Shown: positions 1-8,545, counted from the stretch's first letter. The stretch is DNA of 54,137 nt from Oscillospiraceae bacterium (GCA_017540945.1 JAFYAB010000044.1:1-54137), one strand, 5' to 3'. A program made the numbers and translations. The notes: generated by a model from the letters alone, not told the origin.

Positions 1-194
1 CCGTCCAATTCGATCACAAGCTTTGCCTGTGCGCAGTAGAAATCAGCGATAAAGTAACCGATTACCCGCTGGCGGTAGAATTTCACGGGATAATTTCGCA
101 GATATTGATACCAGAGGATCCGTTCCTCCAGGGTCATGTTTTTTCGGAGCTGCTTCGCGTTCCAGCTCAGCTCCGGGTTTGTTTTGCGAGCCAT
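1..194 (-). CDS. DUF559 (endonuclease-like) domain protein, 3' end cut by window
   Basis: The first 64 codons of a gene that runs off the left edge. It opens MARKTNPELSW and continues with NMTLEERILWYQYLR, RQRVIGYFIADFYC and KLVIELDG. These match the start of the DUF559 family, a small fold related to very-short-patch-repair and restriction endonucleases; the ...DFYC...LVIELDG stretch carries the first acidic active-site residues. The start is an ATG at 192-194 preceded by GGGAGG about 7 bases upstream. Family members are usually about 110-130 aa, so roughly half is missing here. Their biological role is poorly known; many are solitary genes, often in variable regions. Function beyond 'nuclease-like' is not shown by this fragment. 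Confidence 0.75.
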   Translation of the reverse strand, partial: MARKTNPELSWNAKQLRKNMTLEERILWYQYLRNYPVKFYRQRVIGYFIADFYCAQAKLVIELD

Positions 195-228
195 AACGCG
201 CCTCCCTCTGTTTTGGCGCTCTGTTCCG

Positions 229-285
229 GGAGCGGACCCCTCCACCGGCCTTGAGGCCGGTCCCCCTCCCCTTGTCAGGGGAGGT
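229..285. repeat. Intergenic REP-like inverted repeat
   Basis: Between the DUF559 gene and the DUF1667 gene lies a short dyad. One hairpin is ACCGGCCTTGAGGCCGGT and a second is CCTCCCC TTGT CAGGGGAGG followed by a T-run. The composition resembles short palindromic intergenic repeats dispersed in related gut Clostridia; a related element is at about 38.78 kb here. The second hairpin plus TTTTT could act as a terminator on the + strand. Confidence 0.55.
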
Positions 286-616
286 TTTTGGTCGCCACCA
301 CGTTGCCGTCGGTGCCGGCGACGTTGGGGATCAGAATATCGCCCACGGCCACGGGGGGCTTGACGCGGAGCTTAGCGATCTCGTCCATGACCTCGAAGAT
401 CCTGCCCTTGGGGATGGGGCGGTCGGTCTTTACGGGCAGGCGGCGGGCGGGGCCCTCCGCAATCACGGTGGAGGTCACCACCCGGACCGGGTTGCGGAGC
501 TCGTTTTCGCCGTAGACGGCGCCGCGGGGACAGGAATTGCCGGTGACGGCGAAGCTCTCCTCGTCCACCTTCAGGTGGCAGCCCTTGGGACAGGTGATGC
601 AGATGAGTTCTTTCAT
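275..616 (-). CDS. DUF1667 iron-sulfur-type protein, partner of glycerol-3-phosphate dehydrogenase-like flavoproteins
   Basis: A 113-residue protein whose N-terminus MKELICITCPKGCHLKV holds Cys6, Cys9 and Cys13, with Cys29 in NSCPRG. The C-x2-C-x3-C...C pattern suggests a bound Fe-S cluster or metal. This is DUF1667, a family commonly encoded beside GlpA/GlpB-like flavoproteins in Firmicutes, where it is thought to be a small electron-transfer or accessory subunit. It is the last gene of a three-gene set: its start lies 12 bases after the GlpB-like stop, with a GGAGG-type site in the gap. No membrane segment is visible. The electron acceptor and exact role are inferred from neighbours only. 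Confidence 0.85.
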   Translation of the reverse strand: MKELICITCPKGCHLKVDEESFAVTGNSCPRGAVYGENELRNPVRVVTSTVIAEGPARRLPVKTDRPIPKGRIFEVMDEIAKLRVKPPVAVGDILIPNVAGTDGNVVATKNLP

Positions 617-628
617 GGGGCAGCCTCC

Positions 629-1921
629 TTATTCCTTCGGGGTATGGCCGCTGAGCTCAGCGGCCGCCGCGGGCGCTTCCTCGATCTCAACGGTCAGCGT
701 GTCGCCGACGATCCGGTCCAGCAGGACCTTGGGGATCCTGATATTTTCCATCTCGCCGGGGGCCATGTGCTCGCGCTTGAAGCGGGCGATCTGCTTTTCG
801 CCGTCCGTCACGCGGATGGCCGTGTCCTTCCGCACGTTTCGCACCCGGAAGAATATCTCCACGGAATCCATCCCACGGTGGATATGCTGCGGCACGGTAT
901 ACCCCACGTCGAATCCGTTTACCAGCCGGATCTCGGAGCCCTCCGGGCGGATTCCGTGGAGATACGCGGCAGCGGATCGGCCCGCCTGCTCGCTCTCCGC
1001 GGAAACGTAGTCCACCAGGTCGTGGACGTGCAGCACGTTGCCGCAGGCAAAGACGCCGGGGATGGAGGTCTCCCGATTCTCCCAGACCACGGGGCCGTTG
1101 GTGCGGGGATCGATCTCCACACCGGCCTGGCGGGAGAGCTCGTTCTCGGGCAGCAGACCCACGGAGAGCAGCAGGGTATCGCAGTCGAAAACCATCTCCG
1201 TGCCTGGGATGGGATTGCGGCGCTCGTCCACCCGGGAGACCACCACCTGCTCCAGGCGGTCCCTGCCGCGGATGTCGGTGACCGTGTGGCTGAGATAGAG
1301 GGGGATGTCAAAGTCGTGGAGACATTGGACGATGTTGCGGGTCAGACCGCCGGAGTAGGGCATCAGCTCCACGCAGGCCAGGACCTTGGCCCCCTCCAGG
1401 GTCATGCGGCGAGCCATGATCAGGCCGATGTCGCCGGAGCCCAGGATGACCACCCGCTTGCCCACCATATAGCCCTCCATGTTCAGGAAGCGCTGGGCGG
1501 CGCCGGCGGTGAAGATGCCGGAGCAGCGGGCGCCGGGGATGGAGATGGCCCCCCGGGTGCGCTCCCGGCAGCCCATGGCCAGGACCACGGCCCCGGCCTG
1601 GATGGCCTCATAGCCGCGCTGGGGGCTGACGGTGTGCAGGACCCGCTTCTCGTCCAGATCCAGCACCATGGTATCGGTGCGGATCCGGATATCGGTCTTC
1701 GCGGCCATGTGGATGAAGCGGCCCGCGTACTCGGGACCGGTGAGCTCTTCCTGGAAGCGGTGCAAGCCGAAGCCGTTGTGGATGCACTGGTTGAGGATGC
1801 CGCCGGCTTCCTTGTCCCGCTCGAGGATCAGAATGTCCCGGACGCCGTCGTTCCAGGCGGCCAGCGCCGCGGCAAGGCCCGCGGGGCCGCCGCCGATGAC
1901 GACGAGTTCGTGATAAGTCAT
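629..1921 (-). CDS. NAD(P)/FAD-dependent oxidoreductase, GlpB-like
   Basis: A 430-residue pyridine-nucleotide-disulfide-type oxidoreductase. The N-terminus has the FAD dinucleotide-binding motif GGGPAGLAAAL, and a second Rossmann motif, ILGSGDIGLI, lies near residue 160, as expected for NAD(P)H binding. GVFACGNVLHVHD near residue 295 is the C-terminal flavin-contact segment. There is no redox-active CxxC as in thioredoxin reductase. The start overlaps the preceding GlpA-like stop by 4 bases (ATGA), so translation is probably coupled. In Clostridia this protein, a GlpA-like protein and DUF1667 form a set annotated as anaerobic glycerol-3-phosphate dehydrogenase or opine/hydroxyglutarate-oxidase-like. 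Glycerol-3-phosphate is a likely but unproven substrate. Confidence 0.88.
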   Translation of the reverse strand: MTYHELVVIGGGPAGLAAALAAWNDGVRDILILERDKEAGGILNQCIHNGFGLHRFQEELTGPEYAGRFIHMAAKTDIRIRTDTMVLDLDEKRVLHTVSPQRGYEAIQAGAVVLAMGCRERTRGAISIPGARCSGIFTAGAAQRFLNMEGYMVGKRVVILGSGDIGLIMARRMTLEGAKVLACVELMPYSGGLTRNIVQCLHDFDIPLYLSHTVTDIRGRDRLEQVVVSRVDERRNPIPGTEMVFDCDTLLLSVGLLPENELSRQAGVEIDPRTNGPVVWENRETSIPGVFACGNVLHVHDLVDYVSAESEQAGRSAAAYLHGIRPEGSEIRLVNGFDVGYTVPQHIHRGMDSVEIFFRVRNVRKDTAIRVTDGEKQIARFKREHMAPGEMENIRIPKVLLDRIVGDTLTVEIEEAPAAAAELSGHTPKE

Positions 1922-3360
1922 GCCTTCGCGCCTCCCTTCGTCTCGCCGCAGAGGACCCAGGTGCCCTCCCAGTCCATCAGGACCCGGGTGGGATCGATGC
2001 CCAGCTCCCGGGCGATGATCTCCTGGACCCTGGGGCCGCAGAAGCCGCCCTGGCAGCGGCCCATGCCCGCGCCTACCCGACGCTTGACGCCGTTGACGGA
2101 GACGGGGGGGATGGGGGTGTGCAGCGCCGCGACGATCTCGCCCTCGGTGACGGTCTCGCAGCGGCAGATGACCCGGCCCCAGCGGGGATCCTTTCGGATC
2201 ATCTCGTTCTTTTCGTCTTCGGAAAGCTCGTGGAAGCGGACGCGGCGGCGGGAATCGATATATTCTTCCTTCTGTTCGGCCTTCAGGCCGGCGGCTTTCA
2301 GCAGCCGCAGAGCCTCCTCACCGAAGGCGGGCGCCGCGGACAGACCGGGACTGCGGATCCCGGCGAAGTGGAAAAAGCCTGGCGCGACAGCGCTCTCCCC
2401 GATGATGAAGTCCTCGTGGTCGGAGTTGGCCCGGACCCCGGCGAAGTTGCGGATATTGTCCCGGAAGTTGACGCCGGGGACGGAGCGAAGCGCGGAAGCC
2501 CGCACAAAGGCCAGCCCCGCGGCGGAGTTGGCGGTATCGTCGGGGGTCGTGGGCTGTGCGTCGGGACCCACCAGCAGATTGCCGTGGACCGTGGGGGCCA
2601 CCAGCACGCCCTTGCCCAGCTCCGAGGGACACTGGAAGATCACATGCTCCACCCGATGGCCTTCGGATTTGTCCAGCAGGAAATATTCCCCCTTGGTGGG
2701 CAGGATGCGGAAGCTCTCGTCCCCCACCAGCCCCGCGATCCGGTCCGAATGGGTGCCGGCGCAGTTGATCACATAGGGAGCGGTAAAGTCGCCCTTGGGC
2801 GTGCGGATCCGATATCTGCCCTCTGTCCGCTCAATGGCGGTAACGGGCGCGGAGAGATGGAGCTCCGCACCGTTGCGGACCGCGGTCTCCGCCAGGGCAT
2901 AGCAGAGCTCCCAGGGATTCACGATGCCGGCGGAGGGAGCCCAGAGGGCACAGCGGGTGGCGGGGGAGACGCCGGGGTCCATGGCCCGGGCTTCGTCCCC
3001 GGAAATCATCTGCAGGCCGGGCACGCCGTTGGCCCGTCCTCTGGCATACAGCTCCTGCACATGGGCGTCGTCCTGCTCGGACAGGGAGAGGACCAGCGAG
3101 CCGATGTTGGCATAGGGCACGTCCAGGCGGCGGCACAGCTCCCCCATCAGGGCGGCGCCCCGGACGTTGAGCTGGGCCATCTTCGTCCCGGTCTCGGGAT
3201 CATAGCCCGCGTGGACGATGGCGGAATTGGCTTTGGTGGTGCCGTTGGCCACGTCGTTGGAGGCCTCCAGAACGCCCACGCGCAGCTTATGCTGCGCCAG
3301 AGTATAGGCGCAGGAGGCGCCGGTCACACCGCAGCCGATGATGATGACGTCGTAGTTCAT
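1918..3360 (-). CDS. FAD-dependent dehydrogenase, GlpA-like (glycerol-3-phosphate / hydroxyacid type)
   Basis: A 480-residue DAO-family flavoprotein. The N-terminal motif GCGVTGASCAYTL binds FAD; the central DAO catalytic domain is followed by a C-terminal BFD-like [2Fe-2S] domain with C-x-C near residues 399/401 and C-x4-C near 436/441 (RCQGGFCGPRV). That architecture is typical of clostridial GlpA-like proteins and differs from plain L-2-hydroxyglutarate oxidase. It is first in a tight operon with the GlpB-like and DUF1667 genes, and sits 42 bases downstream of the zinc-ribbon membrane protein gene. No GlpC-like membrane anchor gene is present, so electrons probably pass to a soluble carrier. 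Substrate assignment is by family and context. Confidence 0.85.
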   Translation of the reverse strand: MNYDVIIIGCGVTGASCAYTLAQHKLRVGVLEASNDVANGTTKANSAIVHAGYDPETGTKMAQLNVRGAALMGELCRRLDVPYANIGSLVLSLSEQDDAHVQELYARGRANGVPGLQMISGDEARAMDPGVSPATRCALWAPSAGIVNPWELCYALAETAVRNGAELHLSAPVTAIERTEGRYRIRTPKGDFTAPYVINCAGTHSDRIAGLVGDESFRILPTKGEYFLLDKSEGHRVEHVIFQCPSELGKGVLVAPTVHGNLLVGPDAQPTTPDDTANSAAGLAFVRASALRSVPGVNFRDNIRNFAGVRANSDHEDFIIGESAVAPGFFHFAGIRSPGLSAAPAFGEEALRLLKAAGLKAEQKEEYIDSRRRVRFHELSEDEKNEMIRKDPRWGRVICRCETVTEGEIVAALHTPIPPVSVNGVKRRVGAGMGRCQGGFCGPRVQEIIARELGIDPTRVLMDWEGTWVLCGETKGGAKA

Positions 3361-3402
3361 GCAATGCTCCTCTTCCTTGGTCGGGATCTGTGGTCGGACG
3401 GC

Positions 3403-4578
3403 TCAGGGGATCTGCGTATCTTCAAACTTGCAGCGGACCCAGCAGAAGGTCTCCTTTTCGCCTACAGTGGCGTAAACCCGGGTGGTGCCGCTGCCCACGG
3501 CCACCACATGGCCGCCGGCGTCCACGGTGCAGACAGCCTCGTCCAGAGACCGCCAGCTGACCGGCGTGCCAATGGGGACATTGGTGACGGAGAGCACATA
3601 GTTCTCGCCTGCGGCAAAGAAGGTCATGTCGTCCTTGTTGAGGGTCAGGGCGTCCACCGAGACTTCGGCCGCCGCCGTGGTTTCCTCACTCAGATCGCAG
3701 ACCACGCCGCACTCCGCCTCTTCGCTGCCGCAGCGCACCGTAATGACGGCGCTGCCGGGGCCGACGGCGGTGACGATGCCCACGGGGCTGACCTTCACCA
3801 CGCCCTCATCGGAGGAGGCGAAGCTGCGATCGTCGGTGGTGTCGGAGGGGCTCAGGCTCAGCTTCAGCTGGGTCTGCTGGCCGCGGGTGGTGAAGCGGAT
3901 CTCGGTTTGGCTCAGGGTTATGCCGGTGCAGGGCACGGGTTCGCCGTTGTGGGGACGGGCTGGAGCCTCCGTCTGCTCGGGCTCGGCGCTGCCATCGGCC
4001 TGTGTCTCGGTCGCCCGGGCCTCCTTTTCAGCTGCCAGCTTGTCGAAAATGGGCAGCTCAAGGGTGTCGGTCTTCCAGAGCAGATAGGCTCCGCCCGCCA
4101 GCAGAGCCGCTCCCAGCACCAGAACGCTCAGGATCAGGAAGACCCGGGGGATCCGTCTGCGGTCCTTCTCCGGCAGCTCCTCCGGCATGGGGCCGCGGCC
4201 ATCCCGGGCAGGGGCGGGGGTAAACACAGGCTCCTGCCGATCAAGCTCCGCCGCCTGCTCCTGCTCGGCGCGGCGGGCGGCCTTCTTCTCCTCCTTGAGG
4301 CGGCGCTTTTCCTCCTTGCGGCGGGCCTCCTCCTCTTCGATCAGGCGTTCCTCGTCGGCGTCCTGGATGAAGCGGGCGTCCTTCCGGCGCCGCTTCGCCT
4401 CCTGCTCCGCCTCCTTGCGCTCAGCCCGGCGCTGCTTGCGCTCGGTCTCGGTGATGCGCTTGCGCTGGACGGGGTCGGCCGTGTCCACCACCTGAGGCGC
4501 GGTGCCGCAGAGGGGGCACTTGGACAGGTTCGTGTCATAGAGCTGCCCGCAGTTGGGACATACGTTTTTATTCAGCAT
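3403..4578 (-). CDS. Zinc-ribbon membrane protein with extracellular Ig-like (BIG2) domains
   Basis: A 391-residue single-pass protein. Cys7, Cys10, Cys21 and Cys24 (VCPNCGQLY...KCPLCG) form a cytoplasmic zinc ribbon. A highly charged Arg/Lys/Glu coiled-coil stretch follows (about 40-140), then one hydrophobic segment (about 145-168, VFLILSVLVLGAALLAGG). Outside are two BIG2-like domains of about 75 residues, each ending with SxGIVTAVGPGSAVITV- or GGHVVAVGSGTTRVY-type strands. GGAGG precedes the ATG by about 10 bases. It is divergent from the transmembrane kinase-like gene, with 180 bases between them. Both pair a cytoplasmic module with extracellular beta-sandwich domains, so they may act together, but no function is established. 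Confidence 0.8.
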   Translation of the reverse strand: MLNKNVCPNCGQLYDTNLSKCPLCGTAPQVVDTADPVQRKRITETERKQRRAERKEAEQEAKRRRKDARFIQDADEERLIEEEEARRKEEKRRLKEEKKAARRAEQEQAAELDRQEPVFTPAPARDGRGPMPEELPEKDRRRIPRVFLILSVLVLGAALLAGGAYLLWKTDTLELPIFDKLAAEKEARATETQADGSAEPEQTEAPARPHNGEPVPCTGITLSQTEIRFTTRGQQTQLKLSLSPSDTTDDRSFASSDEGVVKVSPVGIVTAVGPGSAVITVRCGSEEAECGVVCDLSEETTAAAEVSVDALTLNKDDMTFFAAGENYVLSVTNVPIGTPVSWRSLDEAVCTVDAGGHVVAVGSGTTRVYATVGEKETFCWVRCKFEDTQIP

Positions 4579-4684
4579 CGATATGGTTCCTCCAGTAATT
4601 GGTAATCGGTCTGTATTCCCGGCAAAAATTCGCGTCTTTTGGAGACTTCTACCCTATATCATACCATTTTCTTCTAAATAAAAC

Positions 4685-4758
4685 AATATCTTGTTGCATT
4701 TTTTTTGCTTTTGGTATAAGATATAATAGATATTTTGTCGAAAAGGAGGAGTACGACC
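4685..4758 (+). promoter_or_regulatory. AT-rich promoter region and ribosome site of the kinase-like gene
   Basis: The divergent intergenic space is strongly AT-rich. A TATAAT-like -10 at 4722-4727 (or TATAAG at 4715-4720 with TTGTTG 18 bases upstream) fits a sigma-A promoter reading right. AAAAGGAGGAG at 4741-4751 then sets the start at the ATG at 4759 rather than the in-frame upstream ATG at 4735, which lies before the ribosome site. Confidence 0.5.
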
Positions 4759-7455
4759 ATGCTGGATCACAAGGTTTCTCCGCTTCTGGACGCGATGGAA
4801 GTGGGGGAATGCTTTTCCCGGCACGACGGCGTCAGCTGTTATCGGATCCTGCATCCGGAGTCGGGCCGTGAGTTTGTACTCAAGCATATCTCCGTCCCCG
4901 CCCGAGAGGAACAGGTCGAGGCTCTGCTGCTGACCGGCGCCTACTCCAGCGCGGCGGAGGCCGACGCCTACTATCGCAAGGAGGCGGAAGCCCTGGTCCG
5001 GGAGGCCGAAAACCGCAAGAAGCTCCTGGACTGCCCCTATATTCTGCCCTTCCTGGGCGTGCAGATGGAGAAGAAAGAGGACTTCGGCTATGACGTCTAC
5101 GCCGTTCTGCCCAAGCGCAACTCCCTGCAAAGCTATCTCAATGAAAACGCCGTCTCCCATCTGCGGGGCATCAACATGGGCATCGATCTCTGCGTAGCCC
5201 TGGCCGCCCTGCGGGAGGAGGGCTACGTCCACGGCAATCTGAAGCCCGGAAACGTCTTTTTCTCCGACACCGGCCGCTTCCTGCTGGGGGATTTCGGTCT
5301 GATCTCCACCGAGGACATGCAGTACGCCGTCCTGCCGGAGCAGTACCGCAGCAGCTACACCGCGCCGGAGCTCAACAGCTTCGTGGGCGGCATGAACCCC
5401 ACCGTGGACATCTACTCTCTGGGCATGATCCTCTACCGGATCTACAACGGCAACCACGCCCCCTTCGAGGACGAAAAAACCTCCCCCAAGGCCGCCGACG
5501 CCAAGCGCGTCTCCGGCGAGCCTCTGCCTGTGCCCATCTACGCAGACTACGAGCTGACGGAGATCATCCTGAAGGCCAGCGCCTTTGATCCGGCGGAGCG
5601 CTACCAGACGCCGGAGGAGATGCGGATCGAGCTGGAGCAGTATATGCGCCGCAACGCGGTCAGCGACCATCTGATCGTCCCGCCCCTGGTAACCGACGGA
5701 GCCGCTTTGAGCCCGGAGGCCGCGCAGGAGCAGCCCGAGCCCGTTCGCTTCACCGACCCGGACAAGCTGGACGAGGGCTTCAAAAAGACCTTCTCCCCCG
5801 AGGAAAGCAAGGAGCAGAAGGCCGACAAGGAGAAAAAAGAAAAAAAGTCCAAAAAAGAAGAGCCGCCCAAACTGAACGAGGAGCTGGAGAAGAACAAGAA
5901 GAAGCACCGCAGGCGGGCCTGGATCCTCTTTGCGGCCGCTCTGGCCCTGGTGATCCTGCTGGTGGGCGTTTATGAGTTCACCGACCTGGGCAAGGGAATG
6001 TGGCACTACTTTGTCACCGTGGACAAGCTGGAGCTCAGCGACGTTACCGCCGACAGCCTGCGCCTGCGCATCGACACCAACACCGACCCCGACGCCTTCA
6101 TCCCCTACTGCCAGGACCCCTACGGCAACTCCTTTACGGGGCGTTTCCAGAGCGGGGTCGCGGAGTTCTCGGGGCTGAAGCCCAACACCCAGTACAATCT
6201 CAAGGTGGAGCTTCCCGGGCTGCACAAGCTCTCCGGCGTCACCACCGCCTCCGCCGCCACCAAGGCCCGGACTGAGCTGCTGGCCTTCAGCGCGGAGCCC
6301 GGCTCCGCCCCCGGCAGCGTCAAGCTGCTGCTGACCCTCAAGGACAGCGACACGGAACCCGCCTTCTGGACCCTCCGCTACGGCAAGGAGGGGGAGACGC
6401 CCGCAGAGATGCAGTTCGCAGGCCGCAGCTGCCAGATCAACGATCTGGAAAACGGCGCGCCTTACCGCTTTGAGCTGGTGGAGACCGACAATCTCTATCT
6501 CTCCGGCGTCACGTCCCTTTCCTACACGCCTCTCATCCCCATCGAGGCCTCGGAGCTGCAGCTGGACTCCATTCAGGACGGCACGGCCCTGCTGCGCTGG
6601 CGCTGCGCCAGCGAGCTGCCGGAGGCCTGGGAGCTGGTTTGCACCGGCCCGGAGGGCGAGTCGCTGCCGGTGGAGCTGCGCGATGCCGAGCAGGATGAAG
6701 CCGGCTGGATTTGCTCCGCTGCGGTATCCGGCATCGTCCCCGATCTCAGCTACACGGTAAAGCTGGACGCTCTGGGGCTGCCCGCCCCGCTGAAGCTGGA
6801 GCTGAAGGACGATCAGATCAGCATTCAGAGCTTCACCGCGGAGGCCCTCCTCAACGGCCTGTCCCTGCACTGGTCCGCCAACCGGGAGCCCGAGGCGGGC
6901 TGGAAGGTCGTGGCCGCCTTTGGAGACGGCCAGCGGATCGAGGAGCTCTTCCACGGAGACAGCGGCCTGCTCGCGGTCCTGCCCGACACGGACTATACTG
7001 TCACCATCGAGCCCGCCGACGGCAGCGACGCCAAGGGCGAGCGCTCCCTCTCCGTCCGCAGCTGGGAGACTGTGCGCTACACCCAGCGGGGTTTGGATCA
7101 GCACACCACCATCGGCACCTACTTCACCCCCGACAAGGAGGAATGGAGCTTCGTCGATCTGGGGGGCGGCACCGTCCGCTACCGGCACAACGACAAGATC
7201 ACCTTCGTGATCACCGCCAGTCGGAACCCTGATCCCAGCGAGGAGGAGGTCACGGTCCAGTACGTCATCCGCAACACGGATACCGGAGCCGTGGTGGATC
7301 TGCAGCAGGAAAAGCTGGTTTGGGATACCCTCTGGGACGGCAACCGCTGGTTTGGTCAGATCCCCTGGCTCCCCAACGTCCCCGGCGCCTATTCCTTCTC
7401 CATCTATCTCGACAGTCAGCGCCTTGGCACCATTCCCTTCACGCTGATCGAGTGA
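4759..7455 (+). CDS. Transmembrane serine/threonine (pseudo)kinase with fibronectin-III-like ectodomain
   Basis: An 898-residue protein. Residues 1-295 are a protein-kinase fold: VLKHI with Lys42, then the catalytic loop HGNLKPGN at 158-165, DFG at 178-180 (LLGDFGL), an APE-like TAPEL, and DIYSLGMILY. The catalytic Asp of HRD is Asn160 and no glycine-rich loop is evident, so it may be catalytically weak or dead. A lysine/glutamate-rich linker leads to a membrane segment at about 387-406 (AWILFAAALALVILLVGV). The remaining ~490 residues form several fibronectin-III-like repeats (for example GLKPNTQYNLKVE) outside the cell. This resembles PrkC-type layouts, but with FN3-like in place of PASTA domains. 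The ligand is unknown. It is divergent from the zinc-ribbon/BIG2 gene. Confidence 0.85.
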   Translation: MLDHKVSPLLDAMEVGECFSRHDGVSCYRILHPESGREFVLKHISVPAREEQVEALLLTGAYSSAAEADAYYRKEAEALVREAENRKKLLDCPYILPFLGVQMEKKEDFGYDVYAVLPKRNSLQSYLNENAVSHLRGINMGIDLCVALAALREEGYVHGNLKPGNVFFSDTGRFLLGDFGLISTEDMQYAVLPEQYRSSYTAPELNSFVGGMNPTVDIYSLGMILYRIYNGNHAPFEDEKTSPKAADAKRVSGEPLPVPIYADYELTEIILKASAFDPAERYQTPEEMRIELEQYMRRNAVSDHLIVPPLVTDGAALSPEAAQEQPEPVRFTDPDKLDEGFKKTFSPEESKEQKADKEKKEKKSKKEEPPKLNEELEKNKKKHRRRAWILFAAALALVILLVGVYEFTDLGKGMWHYFVTVDKLELSDVTADSLRLRIDTNTDPDAFIPYCQDPYGNSFTGRFQSGVAEFSGLKPNTQYNLKVELPGLHKLSGVTTASAATKARTELLAFSAEPGSAPGSVKLLLTLKDSDTEPAFWTLRYGKEGETPAEMQFAGRSCQINDLENGAPYRFELVETDNLYLSGVTSLSYTPLIPIEASELQLDSIQDGTALLRWRCASELPEAWELVCTGPEGESLPVELRDAEQDEAGWICSAAVSGIVPDLSYTVKLDALGLPAPLKLELKDDQISIQSFTAEALLNGLSLHWSANREPEAGWKVVAAFGDGQRIEELFHGDSGLLAVLPDTDYTVTIEPADGSDAKGERSLSVRSWETVRYTQRGLDQHTTIGTYFTPDKEEWSFVDLGGGTVRYRHNDKITFVITASRNPDPSEEEVTVQYVIRNTDTGAVVDLQQEKLVWDTLWDGNRWFGQIPWLPNVPGAYSFSIYLDSQRLGTIPFTLIE

Positions 7456-7458
7456 CGC

Positions 7459-7496
7459 AAAAAAATCGGCCCGCTGCCGGAATCGGCAGCGGGCTG
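7459..7496. terminator. Bidirectional terminator between kinase-like gene and trxB
   Basis: A 10-bp perfect stem (GCCCGCTGCC / GGCAGCGGGC, 7469-7494) with a 6-base loop sits between two convergent genes. An A-run on the left gives the U-tract for the leftward trxB transcript; a short T-tract on the right serves the rightward one. Confidence 0.8.
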
Positions 7497-7505
7497 TTTG
7501 CATTC

Positions 7506-8411
7506 TCAGGCGTTCAGGTATTTGACGGCCTCTGTGGCGGCCACGGCGCCGTCGGCGGCGGCGGTGACCAGCTGGCGGAGCTCCTTGGTCCGGTTGTCGC
7601 CGGCCACAAAGATTCCGGGGACCCGGGTGCGGCAGTTCTCGCCTGCCACGGCGTAGCCCGCCTCGTCCAGCTCGATCAGCGAGCGGAAGCTCTCGTTCTC
7701 GGGGACGCGGCCAACGGCCACGAAGAGGCCCTTGACCTCCAGCATCCGCTTTTCACCCGTCAGCTTGTCCGTAAGCTCCACGCCGGTCAGGCGCTTGTCG
7801 CCCAGCAGGGCGGTGACGGTGGAATTGAAGACGAATTCCACGTTCGCCTTCTCCCGCAGCCTGGCGACGGTGGCCTCCTCGCCCCGGAAGCTGTCCCGGC
7901 GGTGGATCAGCCAGACCTTGTTGGCCAGCTCGGCCAGATAGAGCGCGTCCTCCAGGGCGGTGTTGCCGCCCCCCACCACCGCCACATCCCGGCGGCGGAA
8001 GAAGTTGCCGTCGCAGGTGGCGCAGTAGGACACGCCCTTGCCGGTGAGCTCCTGCTCCCGCGCCACGCCCAGCTTCCGGTTCTCGGAGCCGGTAGCCAGG
8101 ATCACGGCTCCGGCCTCGTATTCGTTCTGGGCGGTGCGGACCTTCTTGACCTTGCCCTGATCCTCCAGGCCGGTGACCTTCTCCAACTTCACTTCGGCCC
8201 CCAGGGCCGTGGCCTGCTCGTAGAGCTGGTTGGCAAAGTCGGCTCCGGAGATGTGGGCTACAACGGGATAGTTCTCAATATCGGGGGTGTTGATGATCTG
8301 GCCGCCCCAGGCTTTGGCCTCCAGCACCAGAACGGACTTGGAGGCCCGCCGGGCGTAAATGGCGGCAGTCAGCCCGGCAGGGCCGGCGCCGACTATAACG
8401 ATGTCATACAT
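7506..8411 (-). CDS. trxB: Thioredoxin reductase
   Basis: A 301-residue low-molecular-weight thioredoxin reductase, NADPH-dependent and cytosolic. MYDIVIVGAGPAGLTAA binds FAD; the redox-active pair is Cys130/Cys133 in SYCATCDG; AVVGGGNTALEDA binds NADPH; GIFVAGD near the C-terminus completes the FAD site. The start is the ATG at 8411 (GGGAGG 6-9 bases upstream); an in-frame extension further upstream lacks a site and family conservation. Thioredoxin and a glutathione-peroxidase-type enzyme lie immediately upstream in the same orientation, forming a thiol-redox cluster. It presumably reduces the neighbouring TrxA, which in turn can feed the peroxidase. Confidence 0.95.
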   Translation of the reverse strand: MYDIVIVGAGPAGLTAAIYARRASKSVLVLEAKAWGGQIINTPDIENYPVVAHISGADFANQLYEQATALGAEVKLEKVTGLEDQGKVKKVRTAQNEYEAGAVILATGSENRKLGVAREQELTGKGVSYCATCDGNFFRRRDVAVVGGGNTALEDALYLAELANKVWLIHRRDSFRGEEATVARLREKANVEFVFNSTVTALLGDKRLTGVELTDKLTGEKRMLEVKGLFVAVGRVPENESFRSLIELDEAGYAVAGENCRTRVPGIFVAGDNRTKELRQLVTAAADGAVAATEAVKYLNA

Positions 8412-8443
8412 GGTAATTCCTCCCGTTTGTTGTTGACTGAAGC

Positions 8444-8510
8444 TTGGCCTATTGGCCAAATGATGCCCGTGCTTCGCACGAATGAAGCTCGCGCAGGGAG
8501 CTGCATCATT
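8444..8510. repeat. Inverted-repeat element between trxB and trxA
   Basis: The 134-base gap contains TTGGCC TATT GGCCAA (8444-8459) and a second dyad with outer arms AATGATGC / GCATCATT (about 8459-8510) enclosing smaller hairpins. It has the look of a REP-type element and could form a partial terminator or RNA-processing site between trxA and trxB. Confidence 0.45.
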
Positions 8511-8545
8511 AGCGACCGCAGGGAGCGGCTTCCTTTGCGGAGCAC

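Noticed and set aside
251..2776. Long + strand open frames opposite the flavoprotein operon
   Set aside because: No domain, poor start context; the minus strand genes have Rossmann motifs and coupled starts.
4654..7503. A 949-codon open frame on the minus strand opposite the kinase-like gene
   Set aside because: Same GC-driven artefact; no start site and compositionally biased. The + strand encodes a clear kinase fold.
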